A stretch of 64,000 nucleotides of DNA from JAHFUA01 sp963808725 (GCA_963808725.1 CAWEGO010000001.1:1054001-1118000); one strand, 5' to 3'. Counted from the stretch's first letter, positions 1-9,265 are shown. Translations and numbers: made by a program. Notes: generated by a model from the letters alone, not told the origin.

Positions 1-141
1 CACGCCGCGCGGCTTCACCCAATAGACCAGGAATCCCTGCTGCGAGAACCGCTCGCGCACGTCTTCCTGCGAGGGGCCGTTCTCCACCTGTTCGAGCACC
101 CTCCCGCGCTCGTCCGCCATTCGAATGAGGAACTCTGCCAT
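1..141 (-). CDS. pilC: Type II secretion/type IV pilus PilC-GspF family inner-membrane protein, N-terminal fragment
   Basis: Reading the minus strand from an ATG at 141 gives 47 codons without a stop up to the window edge, so the gene is truncated by the window and not broken. The peptide begins MAEFLIRMADERGRVLEQ and continues into QQGFLVYWVKPRG, the usual N-terminal motif of acidobacterial PilC/GspF proteins, which form the inner-membrane platform of type IV pili or type II secretion. It is the last gene of a minus-strand run (ABC transporter, TPR protein, lolA), and two pilin genes lie 4 kb upstream on the same strand, consistent with a pilus role. The identification rests on only 47 residues. 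Confidence 0.6.
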   Translation of the reverse strand, partial: MAEFLIRMADERGRVLEQVENGPSQEDVRERFSQQGFLVYWVKPRGV

Positions 142-257
142 GAGGATATTAGTAAGAGTCTAACACTCCTAAGTAGCTGATTCCGGCACTGCCGCCGCCT
201 CCCGGCATCCAAAGGGGCACGTTACTTTTGGGTATGTCCCGCTTTCTGCTTCCCGCC

Positions 258-962
258 TCACGGCGTCAGGCCTTCCGTCTCGATCAGCTCCACCCCGGGG
301 GGAGGCGAAAAGCGGAACCGCTGATCGGCGATGGGTAGGTTCTCGCGCTGGCTACCGAAACGGTACTCTGCACTCGACCCATCCACCTCATTGACCACCA
401 TGCGCGTAATCTCTCCCTCCGGGGTCACCTCCAGCAGCACGCTGGAGACGCGGTCCTCCATACCCTTGGGTATACCGCGCAGCACGATGTCGCCCGGTGT
501 TGCCGGCGAAACCTCCGCCGCCAGCGACAGCCCGGTAAGTTCCTTTTCCAGCTTGGCCTTACCCAGCAGATAACGCAGCGGCGAGCGCAGATCGTCCAGT
601 TTCTTCACCGCCGCCTTGCGCGCCTGGCGTTCCCCCGGAACGTAAAACCACGCCCACTTGCCGTCGGTGACGAATACCTTCGGCTGCGGTTCCCGATAGT
701 CCCACAGCATTTTGCCGGGACGCTTCAGCCAGAGCACCCCGGATTCACTTTTAGACACCCCAGCGCCGCGATAAGTCTCGGTGAAGTCGGCCTGAAGAGT
801 TTCCAGGTGGTTGTAACGCTGATCCACTTTGGCGGCGATCTCCGGTACTGTGGTGGCCGCGGCGGCAATGCCGGCCGCGAAGAGAAGGCACACTGCCATA
901 CTCGCGAAGACACTGCCCTCTGGGCTTCGGAACTGCTGCCGAACTGCGCTGCGTGCCTGCAT
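258..962 (-). CDS. lolA: Outer-membrane lipoprotein carrier protein LolA
   Basis: A 234-residue protein with an N-terminal hydrophobic export signal (MAVCLLFAAGIAAAA). The mature part shows the LolA pattern: LETLQADFTETY, then SGVLWLKRPGKMLWDYREPQPKVFVTDGKWAWFYVPGERQ, here in pieces GVLWLKRPGKMLWDY and VFVTDGKWAWFY. LolA is the periplasmic chaperone that receives lipoproteins from the LolCDE exporter and carries them to the outer membrane, so the cell should be diderm. The gene lies 38 bases after the TPR-protein gene on the same strand, and the gap holds an AGCTAA-type repeat. No strong ribosome site precedes the ATG at 962; a GTG or ATG about 20 codons in, just before the signal peptide, is also possible. 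Confidence 0.88.
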   Translation of the reverse strand: MQARSAVRQQFRSPEGSVFASMAVCLLFAAGIAAAATTVPEIAAKVDQRYNHLETLQADFTETYRGAGVSKSESGVLWLKRPGKMLWDYREPQPKVFVTDGKWAWFYVPGERQARKAAVKKLDDLRSPLRYLLGKAKLEKELTGLSLAAEVSPATPGDIVLRGIPKGMEDRVSSVLLEVTPEGEITRMVVNEVDGSSAEYRFGSQRENLPIADQRFRFSPPPGVELIETEGLTP

Positions 963-1000
963 AGGAAACGGTGCAAGAGCTAAGGGCTAAAAGCCAGCAA

Positions 1001-1921
1001 CTACTTGGATTCGCTTGGCTGCTGCGGGGATGGTTCCTCCGCGAGCCCTTTGGTAATGAACGGCAAATCCTCCGGAACTTGCACCAGTACCCGTCCGGCC
1101 GGGGTCAAGCGGTAGGGCCTGCGGGTGGGATCAAGGGGCACGCCACGCAGATATCCCTCCGCCACCATCTCGCCCCAGTTGGCGGGCCAGCGCCTGGTGC
1201 GCTCGTGGAAGCCAGCCACCCGTTTCTCCAGCAGAGAGACTTCCTCGTCCACCTGGAGCGCCCGCAGATGCTTGGCAGCATTAGCGCGGATATCATCATT
1301 GTCCGTAGTCTGATAGAGGCTCGACCACAGGAAGCGGGCGGTCTGGAGGTTGCCGGCATGCTGCGACATTTGGGCGGCCATCACCTTCATCCAGGGCAGC
1401 GCGCCCGGAACGCGCGAGCCGCGCTCAAAGGCATCGGCCGCAGCCGAGTAGTCGTGGCGCTCGAAGTAATGGATGAATCCCAGGTTGTAGTAGAGCCTCC
1501 ACTCAGAGGGATTCTCGCGGACACCGCGTTCCACCAGGCGAACCGCAGCGTCCGGATCGCCCGCGCCCTCCGGCGGCTTCTGCGCCAGAAAGGTTGCTCC
1601 GAATTCATAGGCGACGGTCAGATGCGGGTCGAGGCTGGTGGCGATGTCGAGCAGCGGCGGCAGCAGTTTGTAATTCTTGGAGTGCAGGTGGTGCTGCTGG
1701 CCGAAGTACTGCACCGCGCGTGTCCAATAGATGTCGGCCAGCAGGCCGTTGTAACCCAGGCTCATGCGCTGGAGAATTTTGGGCGAAGGAACGTAAAGCG
1801 CCTCTTCCGCCGTCGCGCCCGCGCGGAGGTGGTCGAGCCGACGCACCGTCAGGCTGGCGCCGGCCAGCGAAGCGGCTAGCACGACGGCAGTGATCGGAAC
1901 AGTGCTTCTCCGCGCGCTCAC
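1001..1921 (-). CDS. TPR-containing membrane-anchored protein in the ABC transporter operon
   Basis: I chose the GTG at 1921 because it overlaps the stop of the upstream permease gene as GTGA, a typical translational-coupling arrangement; an ATG at 1960 lies inside the permease gene. The product has about 306 residues, with a hydrophobic N-terminal anchor (PITAVVLAASLAGASL) followed by tetratricopeptide-like helices such as WRLYYNLGFIHYFERHDYSA and a C-terminal region rich in basic residues and Pro. I do not recognise a specific family. Coupling to an ABC-2 permease suggests an accessory scaffolding role, which is inference. Confidence 0.7.
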   Translation of the reverse strand: MSARRSTVPITAVVLAASLAGASLTVRRLDHLRAGATAEEALYVPSPKILQRMSLGYNGLLADIYWTRAVQYFGQQHHLHSKNYKLLPPLLDIATSLDPHLTVAYEFGATFLAQKPPEGAGDPDAAVRLVERGVRENPSEWRLYYNLGFIHYFERHDYSAAADAFERGSRVPGALPWMKVMAAQMSQHAGNLQTARFLWSSLYQTTDNDDIRANAAKHLRALQVDEEVSLLEKRVAGFHERTRRWPANWGEMVAEGYLRGVPLDPTRRPYRLTPAGRVLVQVPEDLPFITKGLAEEPSPQQPSESK

Positions 1922-2691
1922 TTCAGATTCCTGTACTCGAACACCAGAATCGCCGCGCAAACCGCTGCCGCCGCGTAGAGCAGCGAGTACACGGTGTTGT
2001 AGAGGATCAGGGACGCGGCGATGGGCTGCCCATGGGCAACCGACGAGATGACATTCAGCGAGGCGAAGTTAGGCACCAGGTAAGCCGCCAGCGTGGCGAA
2101 CACCCGCGTGATGCCATGGCTCATGGCGGCAAAGGCCCGCAGGTCTTCGGCGAAGGTGCCGATCACGAACAGAGCCAGCGCCATCACCGCCGACAGCACC
2201 GGCGAGGAGAAGGTCGAGAACAGCAGCGCCAGCGCCGTCACCACCACGAATTCCAGGATGATGAAGTAGATGGCCACCACCAGCCAGCCGTCGGCGCGCT
2301 CAAAGTGGCGCGCCAGCAAGAGCAGCGCGACGAAGAAACCGATGGCCATACAGAGCGTGTTCACCGCCAGCGTCCAGGCCAGGCCGCCGAACTTGCCCAC
2401 GATGAATTCCCAGCGCCGTACCGGGCGCGACAGGATGGTGTAGAGCGTCTTCTTTTCCATCTCCTTTGAGACCAGCCCGATGCCGATGAAGATGGCGATC
2501 ACTACCCCGAAGACGGAGATGGCTGTCAGGCCCAGGTTGATGAGTACGATGCGCTGGATGCCGATGGAGATCTGCCCGAACAGCAGCGCCGCGCCCACCA
2601 GCAGCAGGGCGAAGAAGATCAGGTTGTAAAGGACGCGGTCGCGCACGGCCTCACGGAAGGTGTTCGACGCTACAGCGGGAATGCGACTCAC
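1918..2691 (-). CDS. ABC-2 type transporter permease
   Basis: A 257-residue polytopic membrane protein with about six hydrophobic segments (for example VLYNLIFFALLLVGAALLFG and SVFGVVIAIFIGIGLVS) and the typical ABC-2 stretch KEMEKKTLYTILSRPVRRWEF. Such permeases of the NosY/CcmB-like class form a homodimeric channel driven by a separate ATPase. The start overlaps the stop of the upstream ATPase gene by four bases (ATGA), so the two are translationally coupled and almost certainly one transporter. The substrate cannot be inferred from sequence. Confidence 0.85.
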   Translation of the reverse strand: MSRIPAVASNTFREAVRDRVLYNLIFFALLLVGAALLFGQISIGIQRIVLINLGLTAISVFGVVIAIFIGIGLVSKEMEKKTLYTILSRPVRRWEFIVGKFGGLAWTLAVNTLCMAIGFFVALLLLARHFERADGWLVVAIYFIILEFVVVTALALLFSTFSSPVLSAVMALALFVIGTFAEDLRAFAAMSHGITRVFATLAAYLVPNFASLNVISSVAHGQPIAASLILYNTVYSLLYAAAAVCAAILVFEYRNLK

Positions 2692-3635
2692 CGTCCCACC
2701 CCCAGTTTCTCGGTGGTATCGTCTTTCTTCAGCCGCTCAATGAAATAGTCCTCCAGGGTGGCTCGGACGGGGGTCAGCGAGAGCAGTCGCGCTCCCTGGT
2801 GGCGCAGCGCATCCAAGGCTTCGTTCTGTCGGCTTTCGGCGATGACGGCCCGCACCGTTTCCCCCGTAGCATGACATTCGGCACCCAGAGCGGAGAGCAG
2901 CGCGATGCCCTCCAGGCCGTGGAAAAGAATCTCGATCTTGCTCTCGGTGCGCGCCGTCAGCTCGTCCACCGCTCCTACCCCGCGCAGTTCGCCCTGGTGC
3001 AGGATGGCCACCCGGTCACATAGCGCCTCGGCGTCGGAAAGGATGTGGGTGGAAAAGAAAACTGTCTTGCCCTCGTCCTTCAAAGCCTGGATGAGGTCGC
3101 GGACTTCGCGCCGGCCCAGGGGATCGAGTCCCGACATGGGCTCATCGAGAAAGACCACCTTGGGATCGTGCAGGATGGCTTGCGCGATGCCCACCCGCTG
3201 CAGCATGCCCTTGGAGAGCTTGCGCAACTGGGTGCGCGCCGACTGACTCATGCCCACGCGCGCCAACATCTGCTCCACCCGGCGCGTGCGCTCGCGAGCG
3301 GGCACGCCGGAGAGCTGAGCATAGTACTGCAGCAGTTCCGCCGCCGTCAGATAGTCGTAAAAGTAAGGCTGTTCGGGCAGGAAGCCGATCTGCGACTTCA
3401 TGCGCGGGTTGGCGATCTCCATCCCCAGAATGCGAGCCGAGCCACCGCTGGGGAAGATGAGGCCCATCAGCAGCTTCAGCGTGGTGGTCTTGCCCGCGCC
3501 GTTGGGTCCGAGATAGCCGAACACCTCGCCCGCTTCGACCGACAGGTCCAGCGGCTTCAATCCCGCGACCCGGCGCTTGCGCCAGAATCCTACGCTGTAG
3601 CTCTTTTCCAGGGCGAAGGTTTCGATGGCCGGCAT
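2688..3635 (-). CDS. ABC transporter ATP-binding protein
   Basis: A 315-residue ATPase. Walker A is GPNGAGKTT (about residues 43-51), the signature region LSKGMLQRVGIAQ is near 140-152, and Walker B with the catalytic Glu is VVFLDEP near 160-166, followed by the D-loop SGLDP. The C-terminal 90 residues form the extra domain common in ABC-2 exporter ATPases. It is the first gene of the minus-strand operon ATPase-permease-TPR-lolA. The 134-base gap to the pilin gene upstream holds the presumed promoter, but I could not pick out convincing boxes. Confidence 0.92.
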   Translation of the reverse strand: MPAIETFALEKSYSVGFWRKRRVAGLKPLDLSVEAGEVFGYLGPNGAGKTTTLKLLMGLIFPSGGSARILGMEIANPRMKSQIGFLPEQPYFYDYLTAAELLQYYAQLSGVPARERTRRVEQMLARVGMSQSARTQLRKLSKGMLQRVGIAQAILHDPKVVFLDEPMSGLDPLGRREVRDLIQALKDEGKTVFFSTHILSDAEALCDRVAILHQGELRGVGAVDELTARTESKIEILFHGLEGIALLSALGAECHATGETVRAVIAESRQNEALDALRHQGARLLSLTPVRATLEDYFIERLKKDDTTEKLGVGR

Positions 3636-3769
3636 GGCGCGCGTTACGCTTGATTATAAGCGAGGACGAGTTGCAGCCAATGACGTCGCTGGTGCGCGTC
3701 ACCAGCCCGCAATACATAAATCGGGAAGCAGGCCAAACTTGAACCCAACTGCGCCGGCGCCGGGTCCGC

Positions 3770-4258
3770 CTAGATGGGGGTGCCGTTGCTCAAGCAGTTG
3801 GTGGTGCTGCCGGGATCGAATTTAATCACGCCCGAGGCGTCACTGCAGAAGTAGCGTTGCCCGGTGGTGCCGGGGCTGACCGGGGTTCCCGTGGACTGGT
3901 AGGTGGGAATGGGCGTGGTCGAGCCGCAGCCGGACAGCGCGAAGCTGTAGCCGCTCTTGACGCCACTGGCCAAGCTGGCATCAATCAAGCCTGACGCCGT
4001 GGAGGTGGCGGACGCGTTGCCGTTGGTTGGACCCAGCGCCGACATGGTGCAGGTGAAGCCCGTACTTGGATAGCTGGTGTTGTAGGTGATTTCCGCCGTG
4101 TTCAGCGTGCGCAGCGACCCTACCGCCGAAGCCTCATTGGCCGAAATGCGCGAGCGCAGCAGGTTGGGAATGGCGATGGCGGCGATGATCAGGATGATGG
4201 CCACGACGATCAAAAGCTCGATCAGTGAGAATCCTCGGTTTTGTTTGTTCGGTTTCAA
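3770..4258 (-). CDS. Type IV pilin, copy 1 (type IV pilus major/minor pilin)
   Basis: I place the start at the TTG at 4258 because GAGAGG lies seven bases upstream of it. The upstream ATG at 4291 would add 11 residues before a normal leader and has no such site. The protein (about 162 residues) has a short basic leader ending in NRG, then the prepilin peptidase site and N-methylated helix GFSLIELLIVVAIILI with Glu at position 5 of the mature form. The segment ANEASAVGSLRTLNTAEITY is typical of acidobacterial pilins. Two Cys near the C-terminus (YFCSD and TTNCLS) probably form the D-loop disulfide. It is a close paralogue of the next gene upstream, on the same strand. Confidence 0.88.
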   Translation of the reverse strand: MKPNKQNRGFSLIELLIVVAIILIIAAIAIPNLLRSRISANEASAVGSLRTLNTAEITYNTSYPSTGFTCTMSALGPTNGNASATSTASGLIDASLASGVKSGYSFALSGCGSTTPIPTYQSTGTPVSPGTTGQRYFCSDASGVIKFDPGSTTNCLSNGTPI

Positions 4259-4344
4259 GTTAGCGCCTCTCGGTAGTTCTGTGAGGCACAACTATAGCCG
4301 ATTTGCCTGGATTCGGCGATGAAAAGGGGAGGTTTCCGTGGGAC

Positions 4345-4385
4345 AAAAAAAGGGGAACAGAGGACTCGCGTCCTCTGCTCCCCCC
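4345..4385 (-). terminator. Rho-independent terminator after pilin copy 2
   Basis: Read on the minus strand, a GC-rich stem (GGGGGAGCAGAGGAC, loop about 4 bases, then the complementary GTCCTCTGTTCCCC) is followed directly by seven T residues. It sits about 85 bases past the stop of the upstream pilin gene and before the downstream pilin gene, so the two pilins are probably transcribed at different levels or separately. Confidence 0.8.
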
Positions 4386-4468
4386 TTGGCTTGTACCCTC
4401 CCCCAGGTACTTTGCCAAACTTCACGAACAGAGTTCAGGACCTGGCGAGCCCTGACCCTGTCAGTTCA

Positions 4469-4981
4469 CTAGATCGGGGTGTTGGTGCCGCCGGCGCAGG
4501 TGGCACCGGTGGAGCCCGTGGCGTTGTACTGGATCACGCCGGAACTGTCGCTGCAGAAATAGCGCTGTCCGGTGGTTCCCAGCGTGACCGGCGCCGCCGC
4601 GGATTGATAGTCGGTCGAAGGCACCGAGGTTGCCGGTGTCACAGTGAAGCTGTACCCGCTCTTGGTGCCGCTAGCCAGGTTGGCATCGATCAGCCCAGCG
4701 GCTGTCGAACTCGCTGTGCCGCCGCTGGCCACCGGGCCCAGTGCAGTCAGGCCGGTGAAACCCACGGTCGGATAGGTGGTGTTGTAGGTGACTTCGGCGG
4801 TGTTCAGCGTGCGGATGGACCCAACGGCTGAGGCTTCGTTGGCGGCAATGCGCGACCGCAGAAGGTTCGGGATGGCGATAGCGGCGATGATCAGGATGAT
4901 CGCCACCACGATTAGCAGTTCGATGAGTGAGAAGCCCTTGTTCTTCTTATTCGCGTGCTTCTTGGCCTTGTGCTTCTTCAT
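4469..4981 (-). CDS. Type IV pilin, copy 2
   Basis: A 170-residue prepilin starting at ATG 4981, preceded by AGAGGG ten bases upstream. The leader MKKHKAKKHANKKNK is unusually Lys-rich, followed by the cleavage/methylation site G-FSLIELLIVV and the hydrophobic helix shared almost exactly with copy 1. Cys pairs occur at YFCSDSS and GATCAGG. Mature subunits assemble into the type IV pilus using the PilC-type platform whose gene is at the left edge. The intergenic region upstream (4982-5383) holds the shared divergent control region. Confidence 0.9.
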   Translation of the reverse strand: MKKHKAKKHANKKNKGFSLIELLIVVAIILIIAAIAIPNLLRSRIAANEASAVGSIRTLNTAEVTYNTTYPTVGFTGLTALGPVASGGTASSTAAGLIDANLASGTKSGYSFTVTPATSVPSTDYQSAAAPVTLGTTGQRYFCSDSSGVIQYNATGSTGATCAGGTNTPI

Positions 4982-5383
4982 TTTCGTTCGTCCCTCTGAG
5001 AAATTGTTTTGAGCCGGGCAACCGCTTCATTCGCACTTCGGATACCAACCCTGCCCCTGCGGTGACCGATGAGGGGAGTCTCTAAGACCCTGCCTGCGTT
5101 GGGTTTACACGCATGCTCAGCCCGCGCTTCGAGCCCACCACCAGAATTGGGGCTCTCGCGGCCTGAATCCTGACAGAAAGTGTCAGTTCCCCGAGCAGAT
5201 TTTGTCAGAAACGCGGTTTGCGATAGCCGCACCCTAATGCCGCAATGCAGCCCCGGCGGACACCGGTGGCGTAATCCATAATGGGACCTTTACCAAGCAG
5301 TGGACCCTGCCTTAAGTGAGGCAAACTCGCCGCTGGGCTGTGCTAGTCTCTGCTCAGGTTTGATCTCCGAGGAGAACTCGCCT
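4982..5383. other. Divergent intergenic region between the pilin and TMTC-like genes
   Basis: About 400 bases with no credible gene; the short ORFs have no recognisable protein features. It must contain the promoters for pilin copy 2 (minus) and the TMTC-like gene (plus). The only clear structure is the CTGACA/TGTCAG cluster at 5170-5208, listed separately. Confidence 0.5.
5170..5208. promoter_or_regulatory. Candidate operator: three CTGACA/TGTCAG half-sites
   Basis: A perfect 6-base inverted repeat CTGACA-gaaag-TGTCAG lies at 5170-5186, and a further TGTCAG at 5203-5208 is 22 bases (about two helical turns) from the preceding one. It sits in the divergent pilin/TMTC control region, about 190 bases from either start codon. 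Its function as a transcription-factor site is inferred only from the symmetry and phasing. Confidence 0.35.
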
Positions 5384-7198
5384 TTGGAAACCAAAACCGA
5401 GCTTGCGGCGGGAGTGGCCGAAGCTCCTTCCTCAACTGCAGGGCAGTTCCTCTTGTGGCTGGCCCTCGCTCTGACCTTGCTGACCTTCATAGGTGCCTTG
5501 CGGTTCGACTTCGTCTATGACGATCTATCGCAGATCGTCAGCAACCCGCACGTACAATCCTGGCGCTACGTGCCCAGCTATTTCACGGAGCAGGTGTGGG
5601 GGCATCTCTACCCTGGCCAGCCGGGCGACTACTATCGCCCGCTGTTCCTGCTGTGGCTGTTGCTGGACCACACGCTGTTCGGATTGCGGCCGGAAGGCTG
5701 GCATGCAACGGCGCTCTTGCTGCACCTGCTGACGACGGGGCTGGTGTACCTGTTGGCCTGCAGGGTGACCCGGGACAGGATGACAGGTGCCATCGCCGCC
5801 TTGGTTTTCGGCCTGCACCCGGTACACATCGAGGCTGTGGCCTGGGTTTCCGGCGTGACCGAACCGCTGATGGCAGCGCCCATGATCGGTTCCTTCCTGT
5901 GCTATCTGAAACAGCGGGAGGCGCCGCAGCGGAGAAGCCTATGGCAAGCGGCGGCGGTGATCCTGTTCATGATGGCCGTCCTGGCCAAGGAGACCGCGCT
6001 GGTGTTGCCGGCCATCGTCGCCGCCTACGAATGGCTTTTCCCGCCTGACGTGGCGCCAGGAGAAGGCTCCCGAAGCGCCGGTTTGATCTCCCGGGTCGTG
6101 CGCGCGGCCGGCCCTTTGTTTCTGGCCCAAGTGTGCTATCTGGCGGTGCGGTTCCATGTTCTGAAAGGGCTCGGCCGTCCCACTGACAAGTCTTTGTCCG
6201 CCATGTTGCTGACCTGGCCATCCTTGCTCTGGTTCTATCTCAGGCAGTTGGTGTGGCCGCTTAAGATCAGCGCGTTCTATCAGACGTTCTGGGTGCGCTC
6301 CCCCGGCTTGGCCAACTTTGTGTTGCCGTTGCTGGCGGTGGTTGGCGCGGCCGCGGGGTTGTGTTTCTGGGCTTGGCGCTCGCGCGTAGCCGCATTCTCT
6401 GCCATTTGGCTGGCGCTTACGATCTTCCCGCCGTTGTGGGGCATCCGCTACTTCGGCGAGAGTGAACTGGCGCACGACCGCTATCTGTACCTGCCGTCGG
6501 TCGCCTTTGCGCTTTTGCTGGCAGTCGCTATCAGGAACCTACATCGGGGCCACGCCCAACTGTTCGGACAGCCGGCGGTACAGGTTGCGGCGGTGGCGAT
6601 CGTGACGTGCTTCCTGGGGATTGCCAGCGCCACTCAGAGCGTCCATTGGGCCAACAATCTCTTGCTCTACTCGCGCGGGGTTCAGGTAGCCCCCAGAAAC
6701 GTGCTGGCATGGGACCACCTGGGCACGGAGTGGATGGCCCGTAACCGCCTCGATCTGGCGCTCCAGATGTATCACCATGCGCTCGAGATCGATCCTGGTG
6801 ATTGGAACGCAAACTTCGCCCTGGGTCTTGCCTACTCAAGTGTGGGGAATCTGCCGGAGGCGGATCGTTACCTTACGCGCGCCTGCGAACTGCGCAGCGG
6901 TTATGCCAACCAGTACTACTACCTAGGGGCTGTCCGCCTGCAAATGGGCCGGCTGCAAGAGGCGGAAGCTCCGCTGCGCAGGGCGCTGGAGATCTGGCCG
7001 GCAGCGGTCGGCTGGCACCAGACGTTGGGTGTAGTGCTGGAGCGCGAGGGCGATCTGGCCGGGGCTCGCGACCAGTTCCAGGCGGAACTCACCAATAATC
7101 CCGCTTCCAACGCAAAGCAACAACTCGATGAGGTGCAAGCACGCCTGCGCGCCACCAGCGGTCCCGCTACGCCGCTCGCGCCGGGCCAGAAACGCTAA
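5384..7198 (+). CDS. TMTC/PMT-like polytopic membrane protein with C-terminal TPRs, paralogue 1
   Basis: I prefer the TTG at 5384, which has GAGGAG nine bases upstream; an in-frame ATG at 5300 lacks a site. The roughly 604-residue product has about ten membrane helices, an N-terminal loop with DFVYDDLSQIV and YYRPLFLLWLLLDH, and the WVSGVTEPL and KETALVLPA loops seen in TMTC-type or dolichyl-phosphate-mannose transferase-like proteins. From about residue 425 it carries three to four TPR units (for example LALQMYHHALEIDPGDWNAN). These features fit a lipid-linked-sugar O-glycosyltransferase. It is clearly paralogous to the gene at 11093. Substrate unknown; the neighbouring pilins are a speculative target. 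Confidence 0.75.
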   Translation: METKTELAAGVAEAPSSTAGQFLLWLALALTLLTFIGALRFDFVYDDLSQIVSNPHVQSWRYVPSYFTEQVWGHLYPGQPGDYYRPLFLLWLLLDHTLFGLRPEGWHATALLLHLLTTGLVYLLACRVTRDRMTGAIAALVFGLHPVHIEAVAWVSGVTEPLMAAPMIGSFLCYLKQREAPQRRSLWQAAAVILFMMAVLAKETALVLPAIVAAYEWLFPPDVAPGEGSRSAGLISRVVRAAGPLFLAQVCYLAVRFHVLKGLGRPTDKSLSAMLLTWPSLLWFYLRQLVWPLKISAFYQTFWVRSPGLANFVLPLLAVVGAAAGLCFWAWRSRVAAFSAIWLALTIFPPLWGIRYFGESELAHDRYLYLPSVAFALLLAVAIRNLHRGHAQLFGQPAVQVAAVAIVTCFLGIASATQSVHWANNLLLYSRGVQVAPRNVLAWDHLGTEWMARNRLDLALQMYHHALEIDPGDWNANFALGLAYSSVGNLPEADRYLTRACELRSGYANQYYYLGAVRLQMGRLQEAEAPLRRALEIWPAAVGWHQTLGVVLEREGDLAGARDQFQAELTNNPASNAKQQLDEVQARLRATSGPATPLAPGQKR

Positions 7199-7216
7199 CG
7201 CAGATTTTCGAGCTTC

Positions 7217-9265
7217 TCAGTGGCCGGCATTGGCAGCGGCTTCGATGGCCAGCGCCTTCTGATACTCCTCCACTGCTTCGGCCTGTCTTTGCATTCTTGC
7301 CAGCACCAGAGCACGGGCAGCGTGCGGTCCGGCTGCGTTGGGGGCGATGGTGAAAGCCGTTTCCGCTTCCGCCATCGCCTGCTCGAGCCGTCCGTTTTCG
7401 GAGAGCAGCGCCGCCGCCACTTCATGCGCCTTGGCGGCGGCAGCGGACACTTCGAACCGGCCGTCAAAGACCAGGATCGAGTGCGCAATCAGCGCACTCG
7501 GACGTCTCCCGCGAAATTCCGTGTAGGGATTGTAGGCGTCTCCGCCCCAGAAGGGGCCGGCTACTTCGCTCGCGCTCAAAAATACCGGACCGTCGATGGT
7601 GGAAGGAACCGGCGCCACCGCAATAAGGTTGGCTACAGAGAGGGAGTTTGGCAAGGGCTTACAGGGGATGCCATAGTAAGACGAGTCCGCGACATTGCTG
7701 GCGAAGTAGGCGAACCAGCACTCTTTGATTCCGCGCCGGTCGAGATACGTTTTCATGGCTTTGAGTCCCTGTCCCCAGTCCACGTTAGAATCCGCGAACA
7801 ACCGGTAGCTATTGGCGGTTCCGCCCCACAGTTCATTGGCGTAGGCGATATCGTCAGGAAACGATCGCAGCGAAGACGCGACGTGAAGAACCACCAACCC
7901 GGCGATCAGGATCGCCCACGCACGGCGCCGGCGGGCGAGACTCCAGGCGCCCGCCGCCACCAGCACAATCAGAAACGGATACACGGGAAGGATGTGGCGC
8001 ACGCCGAGGTTGATGCCCGACCCCATCGCCGCAGCAAAGTAGACTGCCGCAGGGACAGCAAGAAAAATTAATTCCCGACGGCGGTCTGGGTTGCGAACCA
8101 GCGGCGAGAACGCGAGGAGCAAAAACAGAGCCAGAAAACCCAGCGTCGATTTGATGGCGAAGATCACCGGGAACCAAAACCACTGGGCCCGCGGATAATA
8201 CTTGCCGAGAAGGTAGGTAGGAGTCGCTTCCCCGTGGAGGATGTCTGCGAACCCGTACAAATAGGACTCCGGCAACAGCTTCCAGCGCGCCACCGCCAGC
8301 AGGAATGGCGAGCCAGCCGAATGGGCCCCCGCTGCCAACACCGCGAGCGGCGGATCCAGGTTCAATCCCGCGGGACGCGCCGCAAAGCGGAACCCGTAGC
8401 TTGCCCAAAGGAACACAACCGCGATCACCGCAATCGCGGCCAACGATGCGACAAGAGTCAGTACCTTCTTGGGGCCGTTCTCTTTGTCGGGAGACTTCTC
8501 GCGGCGCAATACCAATTCCAGAAGGCCCAGAAGCAGCAGAATGGGAAAGATCAGAATTCCGGAATGCTTGCTGGCGAGCGCGATCCCTGCCGCAACGCCA
8601 GTGGCAATCAGCCGTGGCGCTGACGGCCGCCTCACAAAACTGTAAAAACAGAAGACTGCCAGGAAGATACCGAACGTCACCCCCACGTCGGTGGTGACCA
8701 GAGAACCGTGGGCGACGAGATTCGGCTCAAAGACAATTAGGCCCAGCGCCAGAAAGGCAGGGCCTGCTCCCCACATGGCATGCGCGGCCAGAAAGACCGT
8801 CAGTGCCAGCCCGAGGGCCAACAGCGCCGCCGCCAGCCGCGCCCGCAACAACACCGTGTTTGCGTCATTGGCATACAAAAATTGACGTCCGCGGATGAAT
8901 TCGACGGCTTTGAAGTAGCCTTGCGGCCGTGGCGGCGTGCGCAGGTCGAGCGACAACAAGGGCATCGCTGCCACTAGCTTGACCAGCGGCGGATGCTCGG
9001 GGTTGATGCCGAAGTCGAAATCTTTCCAGTATCGATAGCCCGCAAAAACGTGACATGCCTCATCAAAGGTTTGGGACATGCGGCGGGCGGAGATCGCGAG
9101 CTCGGCGGCAAACACGGCCAGCAGCGCGACCACGCCAAGGATCAGTTTGACGCGGCGCGCATCGCCAGAATTCTGAATGACGATCTCTCCCCTGCGGACG
9201 GAATCTCGAAGGCTAGTGGTCTCGGCGAATGTAGCACGAATGCGGAGCGAGTCTTGCGCCTGCAT
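7217..9265 (-). CDS. GT39-like glycosyltransferase with C-terminal TPRs
   Basis: A 682-residue membrane protein. After a first helix (VKLILGVVALLAVFAAELA) comes the ArnT/PMT-type periplasmic loop with the acidic pair in QTFDEACHVFAGYRYW and the motif NPEHPPLVKLVAA, then about ten further helices. Residues from roughly 620 form a short TPR pair (EQAMAEAETAFTIAPNAAGP, EAVEEYQKALAI). Such enzymes move sugars from polyprenyl phosphates to proteins or lipids on the outer face of the inner membrane. It begins 25 bases after the repaired stop of the mutase-like flavoprotein gene, so the two probably form an operon. A GTG at residue 39 is an alternative start. Confidence 0.75.
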   Translation of the reverse strand: MQAQDSLRIRATFAETTSLRDSVRRGEIVIQNSGDARRVKLILGVVALLAVFAAELAISARRMSQTFDEACHVFAGYRYWKDFDFGINPEHPPLVKLVAAMPLLSLDLRTPPRPQGYFKAVEFIRGRQFLYANDANTVLLRARLAAALLALGLALTVFLAAHAMWGAGPAFLALGLIVFEPNLVAHGSLVTTDVGVTFGIFLAVFCFYSFVRRPSAPRLIATGVAAGIALASKHSGILIFPILLLLGLLELVLRREKSPDKENGPKKVLTLVASLAAIAVIAVVFLWASYGFRFAARPAGLNLDPPLAVLAAGAHSAGSPFLLAVARWKLLPESYLYGFADILHGEATPTYLLGKYYPRAQWFWFPVIFAIKSTLGFLALFLLLAFSPLVRNPDRRRELIFLAVPAAVYFAAAMGSGINLGVRHILPVYPFLIVLVAAGAWSLARRRRAWAILIAGLVVLHVASSLRSFPDDIAYANELWGGTANSYRLFADSNVDWGQGLKAMKTYLDRRGIKECWFAYFASNVADSSYYGIPCKPLPNSLSVANLIAVAPVPSTIDGPVFLSASEVAGPFWGGDAYNPYTEFRGRRPSALIAHSILVFDGRFEVSAAAAKAHEVAAALLSENGRLEQAMAEAETAFTIAPNAAGPHAARALVLARMQRQAEAVEEYQKALAIEAAANAGH

